Shown in pieces: positions 16,243-23,853 of a stretch of 64,000 bases of DNA. Origin of the DNA: Streptomyces dioscori (lineage in GTDB: Bacteria; Actinomycetota; Actinomycetes; Streptomycetales; Streptomycetaceae); NCBI RefSeq assembly GCF_003024195.1, contig NZ_KZ679044.1, positions 1-64,000 of the forward strand, given 5' to 3'. The stretch's first letter is position 1, and the number at the start of each line of letters is the position of its first letter. Below the pieces are notes generated by a model. That model saw only the letters and a program-made list of their open reading frames with translations. It had not been told where the DNA came from and ran no database searches. Both the position numbers and the translations under genes were made by a program.

Positions 16243-16277
16243 CTTGCCCTCACGCGGGGTCCCGGGGTGAGGGCAAG
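16243..16277. repeat. 11-bp perfect inverted repeat
   Basis: Arms CTTGCCCTCAC (16243-16253) and GTGAGGGCAAG (16267-16277) surround a 13-base GC-rich loop. It lies 151 bases after the previous hairpin in the same gene-free stretch. Confidence 0.6.
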
Positions 16278-16495
16278 TCTCAACTACCAACCAGGGCAGC
16301 GTCCGCAATCTATGGACGTGCTGGCTAAGGACCTGGCGAGGTCTAGGCACGATCCTCAGATACTCTTCCCCCCGAAATGCCGAATCAGATGCAGGCTTCT
16401 CGATAAAAATTCTGGACTGTACTGACGCCATCCGTCGCGGCGAAAGGGCCCGCGCATCCCGGTTCGGCCCCTCGTACGCAATCTTCCGAACCTAG

Positions 16496-16714
16496 CTACG
16501 CCGGTCCTGTTTCTGTCGGGCGCTTCGAGCAGTGAGGGTCGCACTCGTACACCTCGACGGACAGATCATGTGCACCGCTGTGTCCTTCAGCACGGCCGGC
16601 GGACCTGGCCCCTTGTCCTAGAAGTCCGGCGCACCAGCAGCAGCGCCAGCCGAGGTATTGCCAGCCGGTGAGGTCGGCAGCGGGTGGCGGCTTCGGCCGC
16701 CAAGCTCCGGTCAT
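16496..16714 (-). CDS. small Cys-rich protein
   Basis: 72 residues from ATG at 16714, which overlaps the stop of the upstream gene (ATGA). The sequence contains GWQYLGWRCCWCAGLL, AEGHSGAHDLSVEVYECDPHC: several Cys and His residues that could bind zinc. Similar small genes occur with GntR regulators in Streptomyces accessory regions. Function unknown. Its stop codon lies in a CCTAGCTAC sequence resembling the repeats upstream of the pair. Confidence 0.7.
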   Translation of the reverse strand: MTGAWRPKPPPAADLTGWQYLGWRCCWCAGLLGQGARSAGRAEGHSGAHDLSVEVYECDPHCSKRPTETGPA

Positions 16715-16929
16715 GGCCGGTCGGAGAACGGGACCAGGTCGTACTTCTCGCGGCAGGGGAGACAAGCGGACTGCACACCTCCTGGTCCGGAACCCTGCTC
16801 ATCCACGTTAATCACGCGGATATCGGCGCTGTAGCCGCAGTGCCATGTGCAGTAGCCGTAGAGGACAGGCTCCCCCGTAGCCGTGTTCAAGCTGTTCGAG
16901 GCGGGCAGATTCTGCGTACCCTCGTTCAC
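16711..16929 (-). CDS. small Cys-rich protein, first of a pair
   Basis: 72 residues from a GTG at 16929 preceded by GGAG at a good distance; a longer start at 16971 would give 86 residues. The core is LYGYCTWHCGYSADIRVINVDEQGSGPGG then ACLPCREKYDLVPFSDRP, with CTWHC and CLPC as likely metal ligands. It is translated divergently from the GntR gene at 17084 and coupled to the following small gene. Function unknown. Confidence 0.7.
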   Translation of the reverse strand: MNEGTQNLPASNSLNTATGEPVLYGYCTWHCGYSADIRVINVDEQGSGPGGVQSACLPCREKYDLVPFSDRP

Positions 16930-17006
16930 GTCGACTCCATCCAGTCGTCCACGCTCCCGGGTCGGTCGCACGGCCGCGGGAGCGAAGTGTGTTTCCGCAG
17001 CGTAGT

Positions 17007-17030
17007 ACTAGGTAGCTAGGGTAGCTAGGC
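17007..17030. promoter_or_regulatory. tandem GGTAGCTAG repeats in a divergent promoter
   Basis: GGTAGCTAG occurs twice in direct tandem at 17011-17019 and 17020-17028, preceded by ACTA and followed by GC. CACCTAGCTTCGG near 17068 and CCTAGCTACG near 16491 are related single copies. They lie between the minus-strand Cys-rich pair and the plus-strand GntR gene, so they are probably operator sites for that GntR protein. Confidence 0.55.
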
Positions 17031-17083
17031 GAGTCAGGCAATCTCGTCTCGCTGATCAGGCTTATGCCACCTAGCTTCGGATC

Positions 17084-17320
17084 ATGGATTGGAAACCGGA
17101 CATCCCGAGGTGGAAGCAGGTGTACGCGATCTTTGAGCAGCGGATCGCGAACGGCGACTACCCGCCGGGGAGCCAGTTGCCGGGTGTTCTCGCGATTCAG
17201 GGTGAGTTCGGCATTGCTCAGATGACGGCCCGACGTGTCCTCACTGAACTTCGCGACGCAGGGCTGGCACAGATGCAGCCAGGCATCGGAACCTTCGTCA
17301 CCGAGCTGCCCAAGCCGTAG
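17084..17320 (+). CDS. GntR-type DNA-binding protein, single domain
   Basis: 78 residues, consisting only of the winged-helix domain: WKQVYAIFEQRIANGDYPPGSQLP, FGIAQMTARRVLTELRDAGL, QPGIGTFVTELPKP. There is no effector domain, so it probably binds DNA constitutively or responds through a partner. No Shine-Dalgarno sequence is visible before the ATG; it may be leaderless. It would control the divergent Cys-rich gene pair. It is the last gene before attR. Confidence 0.85.
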   Translation: MDWKPDIPRWKQVYAIFEQRIANGDYPPGSQLPGVLAIQGEFGIAQMTARRVLTELRDAGLAQMQPGIGTFVTELPKP

Positions 17321-17342
17321 GTGTCAAGCCCGGCTTGGTGTC

Positions 17343-17360
17343 TGACATCAATGGCTGACA
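17343..17360 (+). promoter_or_regulatory. candidate integrase arm site, right end
   Basis: TGACATCAATGGCTGACA, 17 of 18 bases identical to 7962-7979 and in the same orientation. TGACACC follows at the second unit. Two further GGTGTC elements lie just upstream (about 17321 and 17336). It is 99 bases inside attR, versus 39 bases inside attL for the left copy. Confidence 0.45.
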
Positions 17361-17459
17361 CCAACAGCCGCGTACGGAGTCGGACCAAGGCGAACCGTGG
17401 CGACCAGCGATCGGCCACCAATCAGGCGAGTGCCAGGCTCGATGGGGCGCCATGATCGA

Positions 17460-17503
17460 CCTGATAAGGATGAGGCCACAGGTTCAAATCCTGTTAGCCC
17501 CAC
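17460..17503 (+). repeat. attR core (tRNA-Ile 3' fragment)
   Basis: Identical to 7879-7922. It is only the anticodon-stem-to-acceptor part of tRNA-Ile, so no functional tRNA is made here. It marks the right end of the element. Confidence 0.93.
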
Positions 17504-17514
17504 AAGTTCAAAGA

Positions 17515-17543
17515 CCTCCAAGCCATCGCGCTTGGGGGTTTTT
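17515..17543 (+). terminator. original tRNA-Ile terminator, now beyond attR
   Basis: Stem CCTCCAAGC (17515-17523) with GCTTGGGGG (17530-17538), one G-T pair, followed by TTTTT. It sits 12 bases after attR, just where a terminator would follow an uninterrupted tRNA-Ile. The element supplied a replacement at 7929-7962. Confidence 0.8.
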
Positions 17544-18431
17544 GGCATTTACGGCACGTGGTAAGCGCACCTGATCCCGAAGCGGGTGGGCCGAGGCTCT
17601 CGGCCGGGTCGGCGGCAGCCTTAGGGTCTGTGCGGCCTCTGCCGCCCTCTGCGGCTTCTGGGGGCTCTAGGGGCTCTGAGAGGCGCGGAAATGTCTGGGG
17701 GTGCCTGAGGAATCCCTGAGGCCTGTGTTCAGTGGCTGACCGGCCGTCAGGGGGCACGCAGGGGCTCTCTGCTGGGATGCGTTGCGTCTGCCGTAGGCGC
17801 GCAGCAGGCGTGCAGCAGCACGCGCCGGGCCATGTGCGGGAAATACAACCCGTCGATCTGTGATCCACGTGCTTGTGCAGATGCTGAAGGTCGGTACTTG
17901 AGCGTGTGACAGAAAACTTTCAGCCGAATGGGGCGTCCGACGCGAGTGAGCCGGACCTGGGTCAGGACTGCGCCGTCGAGGGCGAGGGCCTGCCGCGTTG
18001 CTGGAGTGCTTCTCGGTGAGTCGTAGGGCAGGACCCGGAAGGGTCTGGCCGCGGAAGCCGGTATCTCCTGTCCGACGGTCAACGCCTGCATGGATCGGAC
18101 GCGTGGGACGTCCCGCATCCGGTGGTCAAGAACGCCGAGGCGGTACTCCGGCTCGGCCGCGCGATCCGCCCGACCGTATGTCGGTCCTGCGGCCCTCGTG
18201 GGGCACCTTCGAATCGGTCGGTGGAGTCCGGATCACCGCGGTGTCGTGCGCCGTCGAAGCCGTCGAAGCCGTCGAAGTGTCGGACGCCGTCGAAGCGGAG
18301 GCCGATCTGCCGGGTCCGCGACACCTGTCGAACCTGCAGCGGGACGGTCGACCCTGCGTGGAGCCCTCGTGTGGGGAACCGCGGAGTTGGGAGGGATGCC
18401 CTGCGCCCGGGGCGATGCCGGGGGTGCGAGG
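17544..18431. other. gene-poor region after the element
   Basis: About 890 bases with no gene I can support. Open frames on both strands lack ribosome sites and look like GC-rich noise. Short imperfect repeats occur, for example GCCGTCGAA several times near 18255-18300 and CTCTG/CTCT-rich DNA near 17640-17700. It may hold remnants of older insertions or the 3' region of the DUF6344 transcript. Confidence 0.4.
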
Positions 18432-19148
18432 TCATCCCCGCGTCGCCGAGCCGGCGGTAGCCAGAACCGGGGCGGGAGCCAGCGCCGGGAGCTGGACCGG
18501 TGCCGAGGACTGCGAGGGGAGCATGACGGCACCGAGGGACGCGGTATCCACGGCGGGTGCTGCCGGGGCTGCCGGTGCTGCCGTGCGTGTCTGGCCCGTC
18601 TGGCCCGTCTGGCCGGCCGGAGTTGCGGGTGTTGCTGTCCGTGCGGCCTGAACCTCGGGTGCGTCGGCGGTACCCGTCGTCATGTGGGTCGTGCCGCAGG
18701 GATGGGCGGGTGTCGCGGCGGCATCCCTGGTGACAGGTTCCCTCGCGGCACGTTCCCTCGCTGCGGAGTCCGTCGTATCGACGGCAGTAGGTACTGCGGC
18801 GCTCATGGCGGCGGCGACGATCGCCGGTGCCTCGGCGCTGTCCCGTGTGACGGAGGCGTCCGCGTCCATCGCGTCCGTCGGCGGGCGGTGCCGGCAGGAC
18901 GGGGAGGAGCCGTGCGCCTCCGCGTGAATGCGCTGTTTCATCGTGGGTGGCAGGGCACTCGCCCGTGGGCGGGTCCAGATGGGCTCCTCCTGCTCCGTCG
19001 CTTCCCGCGGGGCGTCGAGGTTGCGCGCTGCCTCCGTCGTGGGTACGGCGGCGACGGCGGTCGTCGTGATCAGTCCGAGTGACGTGCACAGTGCGAGGAA
19101 GGCGGTGACGACCGCGGTCCACAGGTTCATGACCTTGTTGCGAGTCAT
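18432..19148 (-). CDS. DUF6344 secreted protein
   Basis: 238 residues from ATG at 19148 with AAAGGAGAGG upstream. It begins MTRNKVMNLWTAVVTAFLAL and the signal-like helix ends near TTTAVAA. The conserved core LPPTMKQRIHAEAHGSSPSCRH (residues about 65-86) is the hallmark of DUF6344, a Streptomyces family of unknown function. The remainder is Ala/Thr/Pro rich, with QTGQTGQTRT, and probably disordered. It would be exported or membrane-anchored. Genes of this family often lie near gyrA in Streptomyces. Confidence 0.75.
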   Translation of the reverse strand: MTRNKVMNLWTAVVTAFLALCTSLGLITTTAVAAVPTTEAARNLDAPREATEQEEPIWTRPRASALPPTMKQRIHAEAHGSSPSCRHRPPTDAMDADASVTRDSAEAPAIVAAAMSAAVPTAVDTTDSAARERAAREPVTRDAAATPAHPCGTTHMTTGTADAPEVQAARTATPATPAGQTGQTGQTRTAAPAAPAAPAVDTASLGAVMLPSQSSAPVQLPALAPAPVLATAGSATRG

Positions 19149-19275
19149 GGTCCCTCTCCTTTCGGGTGGGTGGATTTGCATACTTTCCTCATGATGTGTA
19201 TGTCGGTTGCGAAGTGACGGACCGACGCCCGTGGCGCGGCGATCTTCTGATGAACACCACTCGGATGGGCGCAAT

Positions 19276-19290
19276 GCTCATTAAATGAGC
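19276..19290. promoter_or_regulatory. palindrome in the DUF6344/DLW-39 divergent promoter
   Basis: GCTCATT-A-AATGAGC is a perfect 15-base palindrome. It lies in the 339 bases between the DUF6344 start (19148) and the DLW-39 start (19488). A TATAGT at 19437-19442 could be the -10 box of the DLW-39 gene. Nothing else in this gap is recognisable. Operator function is inferred. Confidence 0.4.
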
Positions 19291-19487
19291 GGAAGCATGA
19301 GGAAAGCGGGGTGAAACCACCCTCGGTGAGGATGTGATCACCCTCCGATCGGAGTGCGCGGCCCCGGTCGTACTGCGCTGCCCCGGCGGGCAGTTGAGGC
19401 CCCGACGCAGGTCACCGATCGGTATCGGCCGGTGTGTATAGTCGGGCGCCAGAAGTCCCCAACGCCTAAGAAAGACGAGGTCTCGCG

Positions 19488-19616
19488 GTGAAGAAGCTTC
19501 TCCTGGTCGCACTGGCCGCCATCGGCGGGCTCCTCGTGTACCGCCAGATCCAGGCGGATCGCGCCGAGCAGGACCTGTGGACGGAGGCGACCGACTCCGT
19601 GCCCACGGGTTCGTGA
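19488..19616 (+). CDS. DLW-39 family small protein
   Basis: 42 residues from a GTG at 19488. The sequence starts MKKLLLVALAAIGGLLVYRQ, a single membrane helix, and continues QADRAEQDLWTEATDSVPTGS. The DLW motif and length identify the DLW-39 family, conserved in actinobacteria near the gyr region but without known function. It is followed closely by a strong terminator, so it is a single-gene transcript. Confidence 0.88.
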   Translation: MKKLLLVALAAIGGLLVYRQIQADRAEQDLWTEATDSVPTGS

Positions 19617-19638
19617 GTGTCGACGACAGTCCCACTGC

Positions 19639-19671
19639 AAACCCCGGCCGCCTTGCTGCGGCCGGGGTTTT
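19639..19671 (+). terminator. terminator after DLW-39 gene
   Basis: Perfect 13-base arms AAACCCCGGCCGC (19639-19651) and GCGGCCGGGGTTT (19658-19670), six-base loop, then TGTGTTG. It lies 23 bases after the stop codon. Confidence 0.88.
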
Positions 19672-19810
19672 GTGTTGTCCGGGCGCGCAGAGCCCCGTAG
19701 GGGCAGGATGGGCGAGGCTTCGCGGGCGTTCGGGACAGTGTCGGAACAGCGACGGCGCCGACCCGTGGGAGCCCGTCGAGTGAGGGTCCGGGTTACGGCG
19801 AGGGGGACGC

Positions 19811-21235
19811 GTGATGGGGCGGCGCACGGGATGGTGGCGCGGCCGTACGGTCCTGGCCGGGGCGGCGGCGCTGCTCTCGGTCGCGGTACCGGCGGGGCGG
19901 GCGACGACGGCGACAGCGGCCGACGCACCCCCTTCGTACCGCTTCGCCGCCGACGCCGAGCGGATCGAGGGCGCGGAGCAGGCCACCGAAGCCGAGCGGC
20001 TGACACCCGGCACGTACTACCGGAGCACCATCCGCGACAACGGAAAGCTCTATTACGGGCTGCGGCTCGACGAGGCCACCAGCGCCTCCAGTGCGTACGT
20101 GTCGGCCACCGCCGTACCCAAGCCGGGTACGAAGGTCACGTACTCGGACGGCCTCAAGGTGTCCCTCCAGGACCCCGACGGACACAGGTGCTTCTCCGGG
20201 GATGCCGGCATCGCCCGCTTCGGACCGACCGAGAGCCCGCGCCCTCTCACCGCCTGGGCGTCGCGAAGGACCGGCCCCGGCGCGTACACCTGCAAGGGCG
20301 CCGGTACGTACTCGGTGCTCGTCGAGCGGACGAGCGGGCCCGGCTCCTCGTTGGACGACTGGGAGCTGGAACTCCGGTACGTCTCCGAGCCCGCCCTGGA
20401 GAAAGCCGCTTCGACGGCTGCCCCGCAGGTGTGGGACTCCGCCTCCCCCCAGGCGTTCGAGGGTCCCGCCCTGGCGCGTGAGGGAGGTACGGGCTTCAGC
20501 GGGGCGCGCTCGCTGGAGCAGGGCGTCTGGAAGGACGGGATCCGGGCGGGGCAGACGCTCTTCTACCGCGTTCCCGTCGACTGGGGACAGCAGCTGGACG
20601 CCACCGCCGAACTGGGCCGGGCGAGCGGCGACGGCTATCTGGGGAACGCGTTCGTCATGTCGCTCCACAACCCCGTACGCGCCCTGGTGGACGACGCCGA
20701 CACCGGATACGACGGCTCGCGGAAGCGGACCGCGTTGCGACCGCTGCCTCCGGTCGCCTACGAGAACCGGTTCGCCGTCGACGACCACGTCGGCGGTATG
20801 CGGTTCGCCGGCTGGTACTACCTCGTCGTGCATCTCGCGGCGGAGGTGTCCGACAAGTTCGGCGACGGGCCGATCGAGCTGACGCTGCGCGTGCGGGTGA
20901 GGGGTACGGCCGGGGAGGCGCCGGCCTACAGCGGTGCCGCCGTGCCGCGCGACGTCTTCGAGGTCACCGCGAAGGACAAGGATGCCGCGGCGAGCGGCAG
21001 CGCGGCGACCGGTGGAGACGGTGGGAACGGCGGTGACGGCGGTTCCTCGGGCGAGAACACCGCGATGAAGGCGGTGGCCGTGGGCGGCATCGGCACGGGA
21101 TGCGTCCTGGTGCTGGGGCTCGCGATGTGGACGGTGGTCGCGCGGCGGCGGGCGGGGGCGGAGGCGGCCGAGGGTGCCGTGCCCGTTGCCGGCGGCGGAG
21201 CCGCACGGACGTACGGGCGGTCCCGGGTCCGCTAG
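19811..21235 (+). CDS. secreted, C-terminally membrane-anchored protein
   Basis: 474 residues; GTG at 19811 directly followed by ATG, with AGGGGG upstream. An export signal (VLAGAAALLSVAVPAGRATT) is followed by a large extracellular part with repeated beta-rich segments (LTPGTYYRSTIRDNGKLYYGLRLDE; DGIRAGQTLFYRVPVDWGQQLDATAEL). A Gly/Ser linker leads to the helix AVGGIGTGCVLVLGLAMWTVVARRR and a short basic cytoplasmic tail. The two similar halves suggest duplicated jelly-roll-like domains. I do not recognise the family with confidence; it resembles uncharacterised Streptomyces cell-surface proteins. Confidence 0.82.
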   Translation: MMGRRTGWWRGRTVLAGAAALLSVAVPAGRATTATAADAPPSYRFAADAERIEGAEQATEAERLTPGTYYRSTIRDNGKLYYGLRLDEATSASSAYVSATAVPKPGTKVTYSDGLKVSLQDPDGHRCFSGDAGIARFGPTESPRPLTAWASRRTGPGAYTCKGAGTYSVLVERTSGPGSSLDDWELELRYVSEPALEKAASTAAPQVWDSASPQAFEGPALAREGGTGFSGARSLEQGVWKDGIRAGQTLFYRVPVDWGQQLDATAELGRASGDGYLGNAFVMSLHNPVRALVDDADTGYDGSRKRTALRPLPPVAYENRFAVDDHVGGMRFAGWYYLVVHLAAEVSDKFGDGPIELTLRVRVRGTAGEAPAYSGAAVPRDVFEVTAKDKDAAASGSAATGGDGGNGGDGGSSGENTAMKAVAVGGIGTGCVLVLGLAMWTVVARRRAGAEAAEGAVPVAGGGAARTYGRSRVR

Positions 21236-21280
21236 TTCGGCGGTCCCGTCAGCCGGCGGTCCAGGGGCTCGGGCACGACT

Positions 21281-22984
21281 TCACATCCGTGCCAGGGCCC
21301 AGAAGCCGACCGCGAAGCAGATCAGTGCGAGCAGGAGCACCGGAACCGTCACCGCCATGGGCGGTCCGGGCCGCCGCGACCGGCTGGCGCGGTGCCGCGC
21401 AACCGGCTGCGACTGAGGCGGAACCCGAACGCCTTGAGCCGTGTACGAAGCAGTGGAGGCTGTCTCACGCGGCTGTGACTGCGGCAGCGGCAGCGGCAGC
21501 GGCAGGGGCATGGACTGGGGCGACGGCAGTGGCAGCGGCAGTGACGGGTGGGGTGACTGCGGTCGTGGTGGGGACGAAGGCGCAGGGGCCGGCGCGGGGG
21601 CGGGAGCCATGGGGTACGGGGCCTGGGAGGAGGGCACGTGGGTGGGTTCGTACGCCTGCGACGGGGCGTAGGCGGAATCCGGGAGTTCGTGCGGGGCGGG
21701 GGGAGCAGGGGGCTGCTTATCCCGCAGCGGGGGCGGCAGGTGGAAGCTGCCGGTGTCCGACGAGGTGGGGGGCTGCGAGGGGACGGGAGCGATGGTCGGC
21801 TGGGGCGGTATGCCACCGGTCCACCGCCCGGAAGCGGAAGCGGACGGGGAAGCAGAAGGGGAAGCGGACGGGGTGGAGGTGGGGAAGGGGTCAGTCGCCG
21901 GGGGACCGTCCGCTGGAGAAGCGGCTCCCGTGTCGGCCTTCTGAGAGGCCGCGCCCGACGCCGTGACCGACGGCGGCGTGCCTGCAGCCCTGTCTGGCCG
22001 TCGGTCCTGTCCTGGTTCCGGCCCGGCTCCTGGCCCCTGTGTCCGTTCGGAGCCTGTCGTCCGGGGCGTCTGGGTAGCCGTGGCAGCCGTGGCAGCCGTG
22101 CTCGTGAGGGGGCCCTCGGGGCCGAAACCCGCGGGAAGCGGGCCGAGTTGGTCGAATATCTCGATCAGCTCGTCGTCGGGGCCGGGCTCCGGGAGGAGCT
22201 CCCTGGCCGAGACGAGCGCCTTGCGTGCCCCGTTGGCCGTGCGGAACCGGGCGTGCGGGTCCGGTTCGAGCAGAGACGCCACGACCTGCCACAGGGGCTC
22301 GGGTATCCCCTTCGGGGCGCCTGGCGTGCCATGCGTCGCGAAGTGCTCGACCAGCGCCTTGGCGTCGGGTTTGGCGCCCTCCAGAAGGAAGAGAGCCACC
22401 AGGCCCACGGCGAAGAGGTCGGCGGGGAAGTCCGGGTCGGCGCCGAGCAGTTGCTCGGGCGCGAAGTAACCGGGCGTTCCCACCACGTAGTTGGTCTCGG
22501 TGAGCCGCGGCTCACCGAGGCGCATCGAGATGCCGAAGTCGGACAGCCGCAGCCGCGGACGGCCCGTCCCGGTCGACTCCAGCAGGATGTTGGCGGGTTT
22601 GATGTCACGGTGCACGATCCCCTCCGCGTGCACCGCGGCGAGTCCCGCCAGCAGCTGGTCGAGCAGGGTGCAGACGAAGGGCGGTGGCAGCGGGCCGTAG
22701 TCCCCGATCAGGTGGACCAGGGATCCACCGCCGACGAGATCCATGGTGAACAGGACCTTGTCGTCGTCGGCCGCCCAGCTGGCGGGAGCGAGCACATGGG
22801 GGTGGTCGATCCGGACCGCCTGCTCGCGCACGAACCGCAGCAGCGAGTGGGCGTCGCTCTGCTGGAGCACCTTGGCGGCCACGTACCGGCGCCGCCGGTG
22901 GTCCCAGGCGCGCCAGACGGCACCGACTCCCCCGCGTCCGATCGGGTCGACCAGTTCGTACCGGCCGGCGAAGACCTCACCCAT
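21281..22984 (-). CDS. Ser/Thr protein kinase, membrane anchored
   Basis: 567 residues. The kinase domain (about 1-275) has GRGGVGAVW, Lys38 (AAKVL), HRDIKPAN with Asp127, DFG at 149-151 and GTPGYFAPEQ. A 230-residue Pro/Ser/Ala-rich disordered linker follows and ends in a basic patch and one C-terminal helix (VTVPVLLLALICFAVGFWAL). No PASTA repeats or other sensor domain are present, so the signal is unknown. The gene follows the helix-turn-helix gene by 134 bases on the same strand and could be co-transcribed. Confidence 0.93.
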   Translation of the reverse strand: MGEVFAGRYELVDPIGRGGVGAVWRAWDHRRRRYVAAKVLQQSDAHSLLRFVREQAVRIDHPHVLAPASWAADDDKVLFTMDLVGGGSLVHLIGDYGPLPPPFVCTLLDQLLAGLAAVHAEGIVHRDIKPANILLESTGTGRPRLRLSDFGISMRLGEPRLTETNYVVGTPGYFAPEQLLGADPDFPADLFAVGLVALFLLEGAKPDAKALVEHFATHGTPGAPKGIPEPLWQVVASLLEPDPHARFRTANGARKALVSARELLPEPGPDDELIEIFDQLGPLPAGFGPEGPLTSTAATAATATQTPRTTGSERTQGPGAGPEPGQDRRPDRAAGTPPSVTASGAASQKADTGAASPADGPPATDPFPTSTPSASPSASPSASASGRWTGGIPPQPTIAPVPSQPPTSSDTGSFHLPPPLRDKQPPAPPAPHELPDSAYAPSQAYEPTHVPSSQAPYPMAPAPAPAPAPSSPPRPQSPHPSLPLPLPSPQSMPLPLPLPLPQSQPRETASTASYTAQGVRVPPQSQPVARHRASRSRRPGPPMAVTVPVLLLALICFAVGFWALARM

Positions 22985-23118
22985 GGTCGTGCGTCGCTCC
23001 CCCTTCGGCGGTCGGTACTGCGGCGGCCTCTTTCCGAGGTGCCCGGCTGCCTGGCTTCCACCGTCGGCGGCCCCGACAGGGCTCCGGTGGCGGGGTGTTC
23101 GGCTGCCGGGCGGCGTAC

Positions 23119-23670
23119 TCAGTTCTGGTGGGACTGGTAGTGGGCGACCGCGTCGGAAGTGCGGCCGGCTCCGTACACCCGGAGGAACTCTGCCAGTTCC
23201 GGGTGGGTCGGGGCGAGGGTGTCGGCCGCGTCGATGATGTCCCCGGCCGCGGACACCGAGCGGAGCAGTGACTGGATCTCGCGCACCACGCGCTTCACCG
23301 TGGGCGCACCGCCCGAAGTGGTCGTCGACTGCGTGGTGTTGCTGAGCACCGAGCCCCCCTGGGACTTCTTGATCTCGTCCATTCGTTCGGTGGCCTCGGC
23401 GGCGCTGGCACTGCCGTCCGCGACCTGACCTGCGAGATCCTGCAGCAGCTGTACGCGCTGGACCACCGCGGGATTGCCGATCTTGGCGCGCTGGCCGCTC
23501 ATCAGCTGAGACAGCATGGGCGCGGACAGACCGAGCACCCCCGCCAGCCGGGCCTGGTTGAGACCCAGGTCATCTATGAGCCTACGGAAGAGCGCCCCCA
23601 GCGGCTCCCCGTACCAGTTCCGCTGCAGCTCCCGGGCTCTCGCGGTTGCTTCCTGCTGTGCGGCGTCCAT
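23119..23670 (-). CDS. helix-turn-helix DNA-binding protein
   Basis: 183 residues. An N-terminal Xre-like domain is visible in LGALFRRLIDDLGLNQARLAGVLGLSAPMLSQLMSGQRAKIGNPAVVQRV. A Ser/Thr linker follows, then a helical C-terminal domain (VKRVVREIQSLLRSVSAAGDIIDAADTLAPTHPELAEFLRVYGAG). Similar proteins are conserved in this part of Streptomyces chromosomes. A 24-base palindrome 30 bases upstream of the start is likely to be its own operator. Targets other than itself are unknown. Confidence 0.88.
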   Translation of the reverse strand: MDAAQQEATARARELQRNWYGEPLGALFRRLIDDLGLNQARLAGVLGLSAPMLSQLMSGQRAKIGNPAVVQRVQLLQDLAGQVADGSASAAEATERMDEIKKSQGGSVLSNTTQSTTTSGGAPTVKRVVREIQSLLRSVSAAGDIIDAADTLAPTHPELAEFLRVYGAGRTSDAVAHYQSHQN

Positions 23671-23699
23671 GCGCGTCTCCCCATCGCTTCCCCAAGTAC

Positions 23700-23723
23700 C
23701 GTGGTTCGCTGTAGCGAACCACG
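23700..23723. promoter_or_regulatory. 24-bp palindrome upstream of the HTH gene
   Basis: Perfect 11-base arms CGTGGTTCGCT (23700-23710) and AGCGAACCACG (23713-23723) with a two-base centre. The size and position, 30 bases before the start codon at 23670, suggest autoregulation by the helix-turn-helix protein. Confidence 0.65.
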
Positions 23724-23853
23724 TCGAGCATCTTACGGAGAGTGGTCGCGCACGGGGACCCCCAATCTTTTTGCGGGATACCCCGGGTGACCCGGTAGTC
23801 TGGTCTGCGGTGGCAGCGCGGAGGGAGATCTTTCCGGTGCTTGCCTCCCTTTC

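Larger units (their letters stand above)
15659..16495. other. non-coding segment of the element, candidate origin region
   Basis: About 840 bases with no convincing gene. Open frames here have no ribosome sites and Arg/Pro/Ala-rich products typical of GC-rich noise. From about 15740 to 15860 the sequence is a run of GCTCCG/CCGCC-type low-complexity DNA. Two perfect hairpins follow at 16042-16091 and 16243-16277. In a rolling-circle element with no other sizeable non-coding space, this is the best place for an origin or transfer locus. Confidence 0.5.
7879..17503. mobile_element. AICE-type integrative conjugative element in tRNA-Ile
   Basis: The element is 9.6 kb and bounded by 44-bp identical direct repeats (7879-7922 and 17460-17503). 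Gene order from the tRNA side is int, xis, repSA, a small CxxC protein, spdD, a small membrane protein, spdA, a DUF2637 (spdB-like) protein and traSA, then a SCO3933-type regulator; all of these are on the minus strand. A plus-strand GntR/UTRA repressor and YdcF-like gene follow, then a non-coding segment and a second GntR module. There is no relaxase and no type IV secretion set, as in pSAM2-like elements that move double-stranded DNA with one FtsK-like protein. pMEA300 of Amycolatopsis is a known AICE that also uses a tRNA-Ile gene. Integration, replication and transfer genes all appear intact. Confidence 0.93.

Noticed and set aside
7879..17503. A CRISPR array, restriction-modification or other defence system in the element
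   Set aside because: No direct-repeat-spacer pattern and no nuclease, methylase or toxin motif was seen in any of its genes.
17747..18118. A minus-strand frame containing MARRVLLHACCAPTADA, considered as a short leader peptide
   Set aside because: No ribosome site before the start and no gene for sulfur or Cys metabolism follows. It could not be told from noise.
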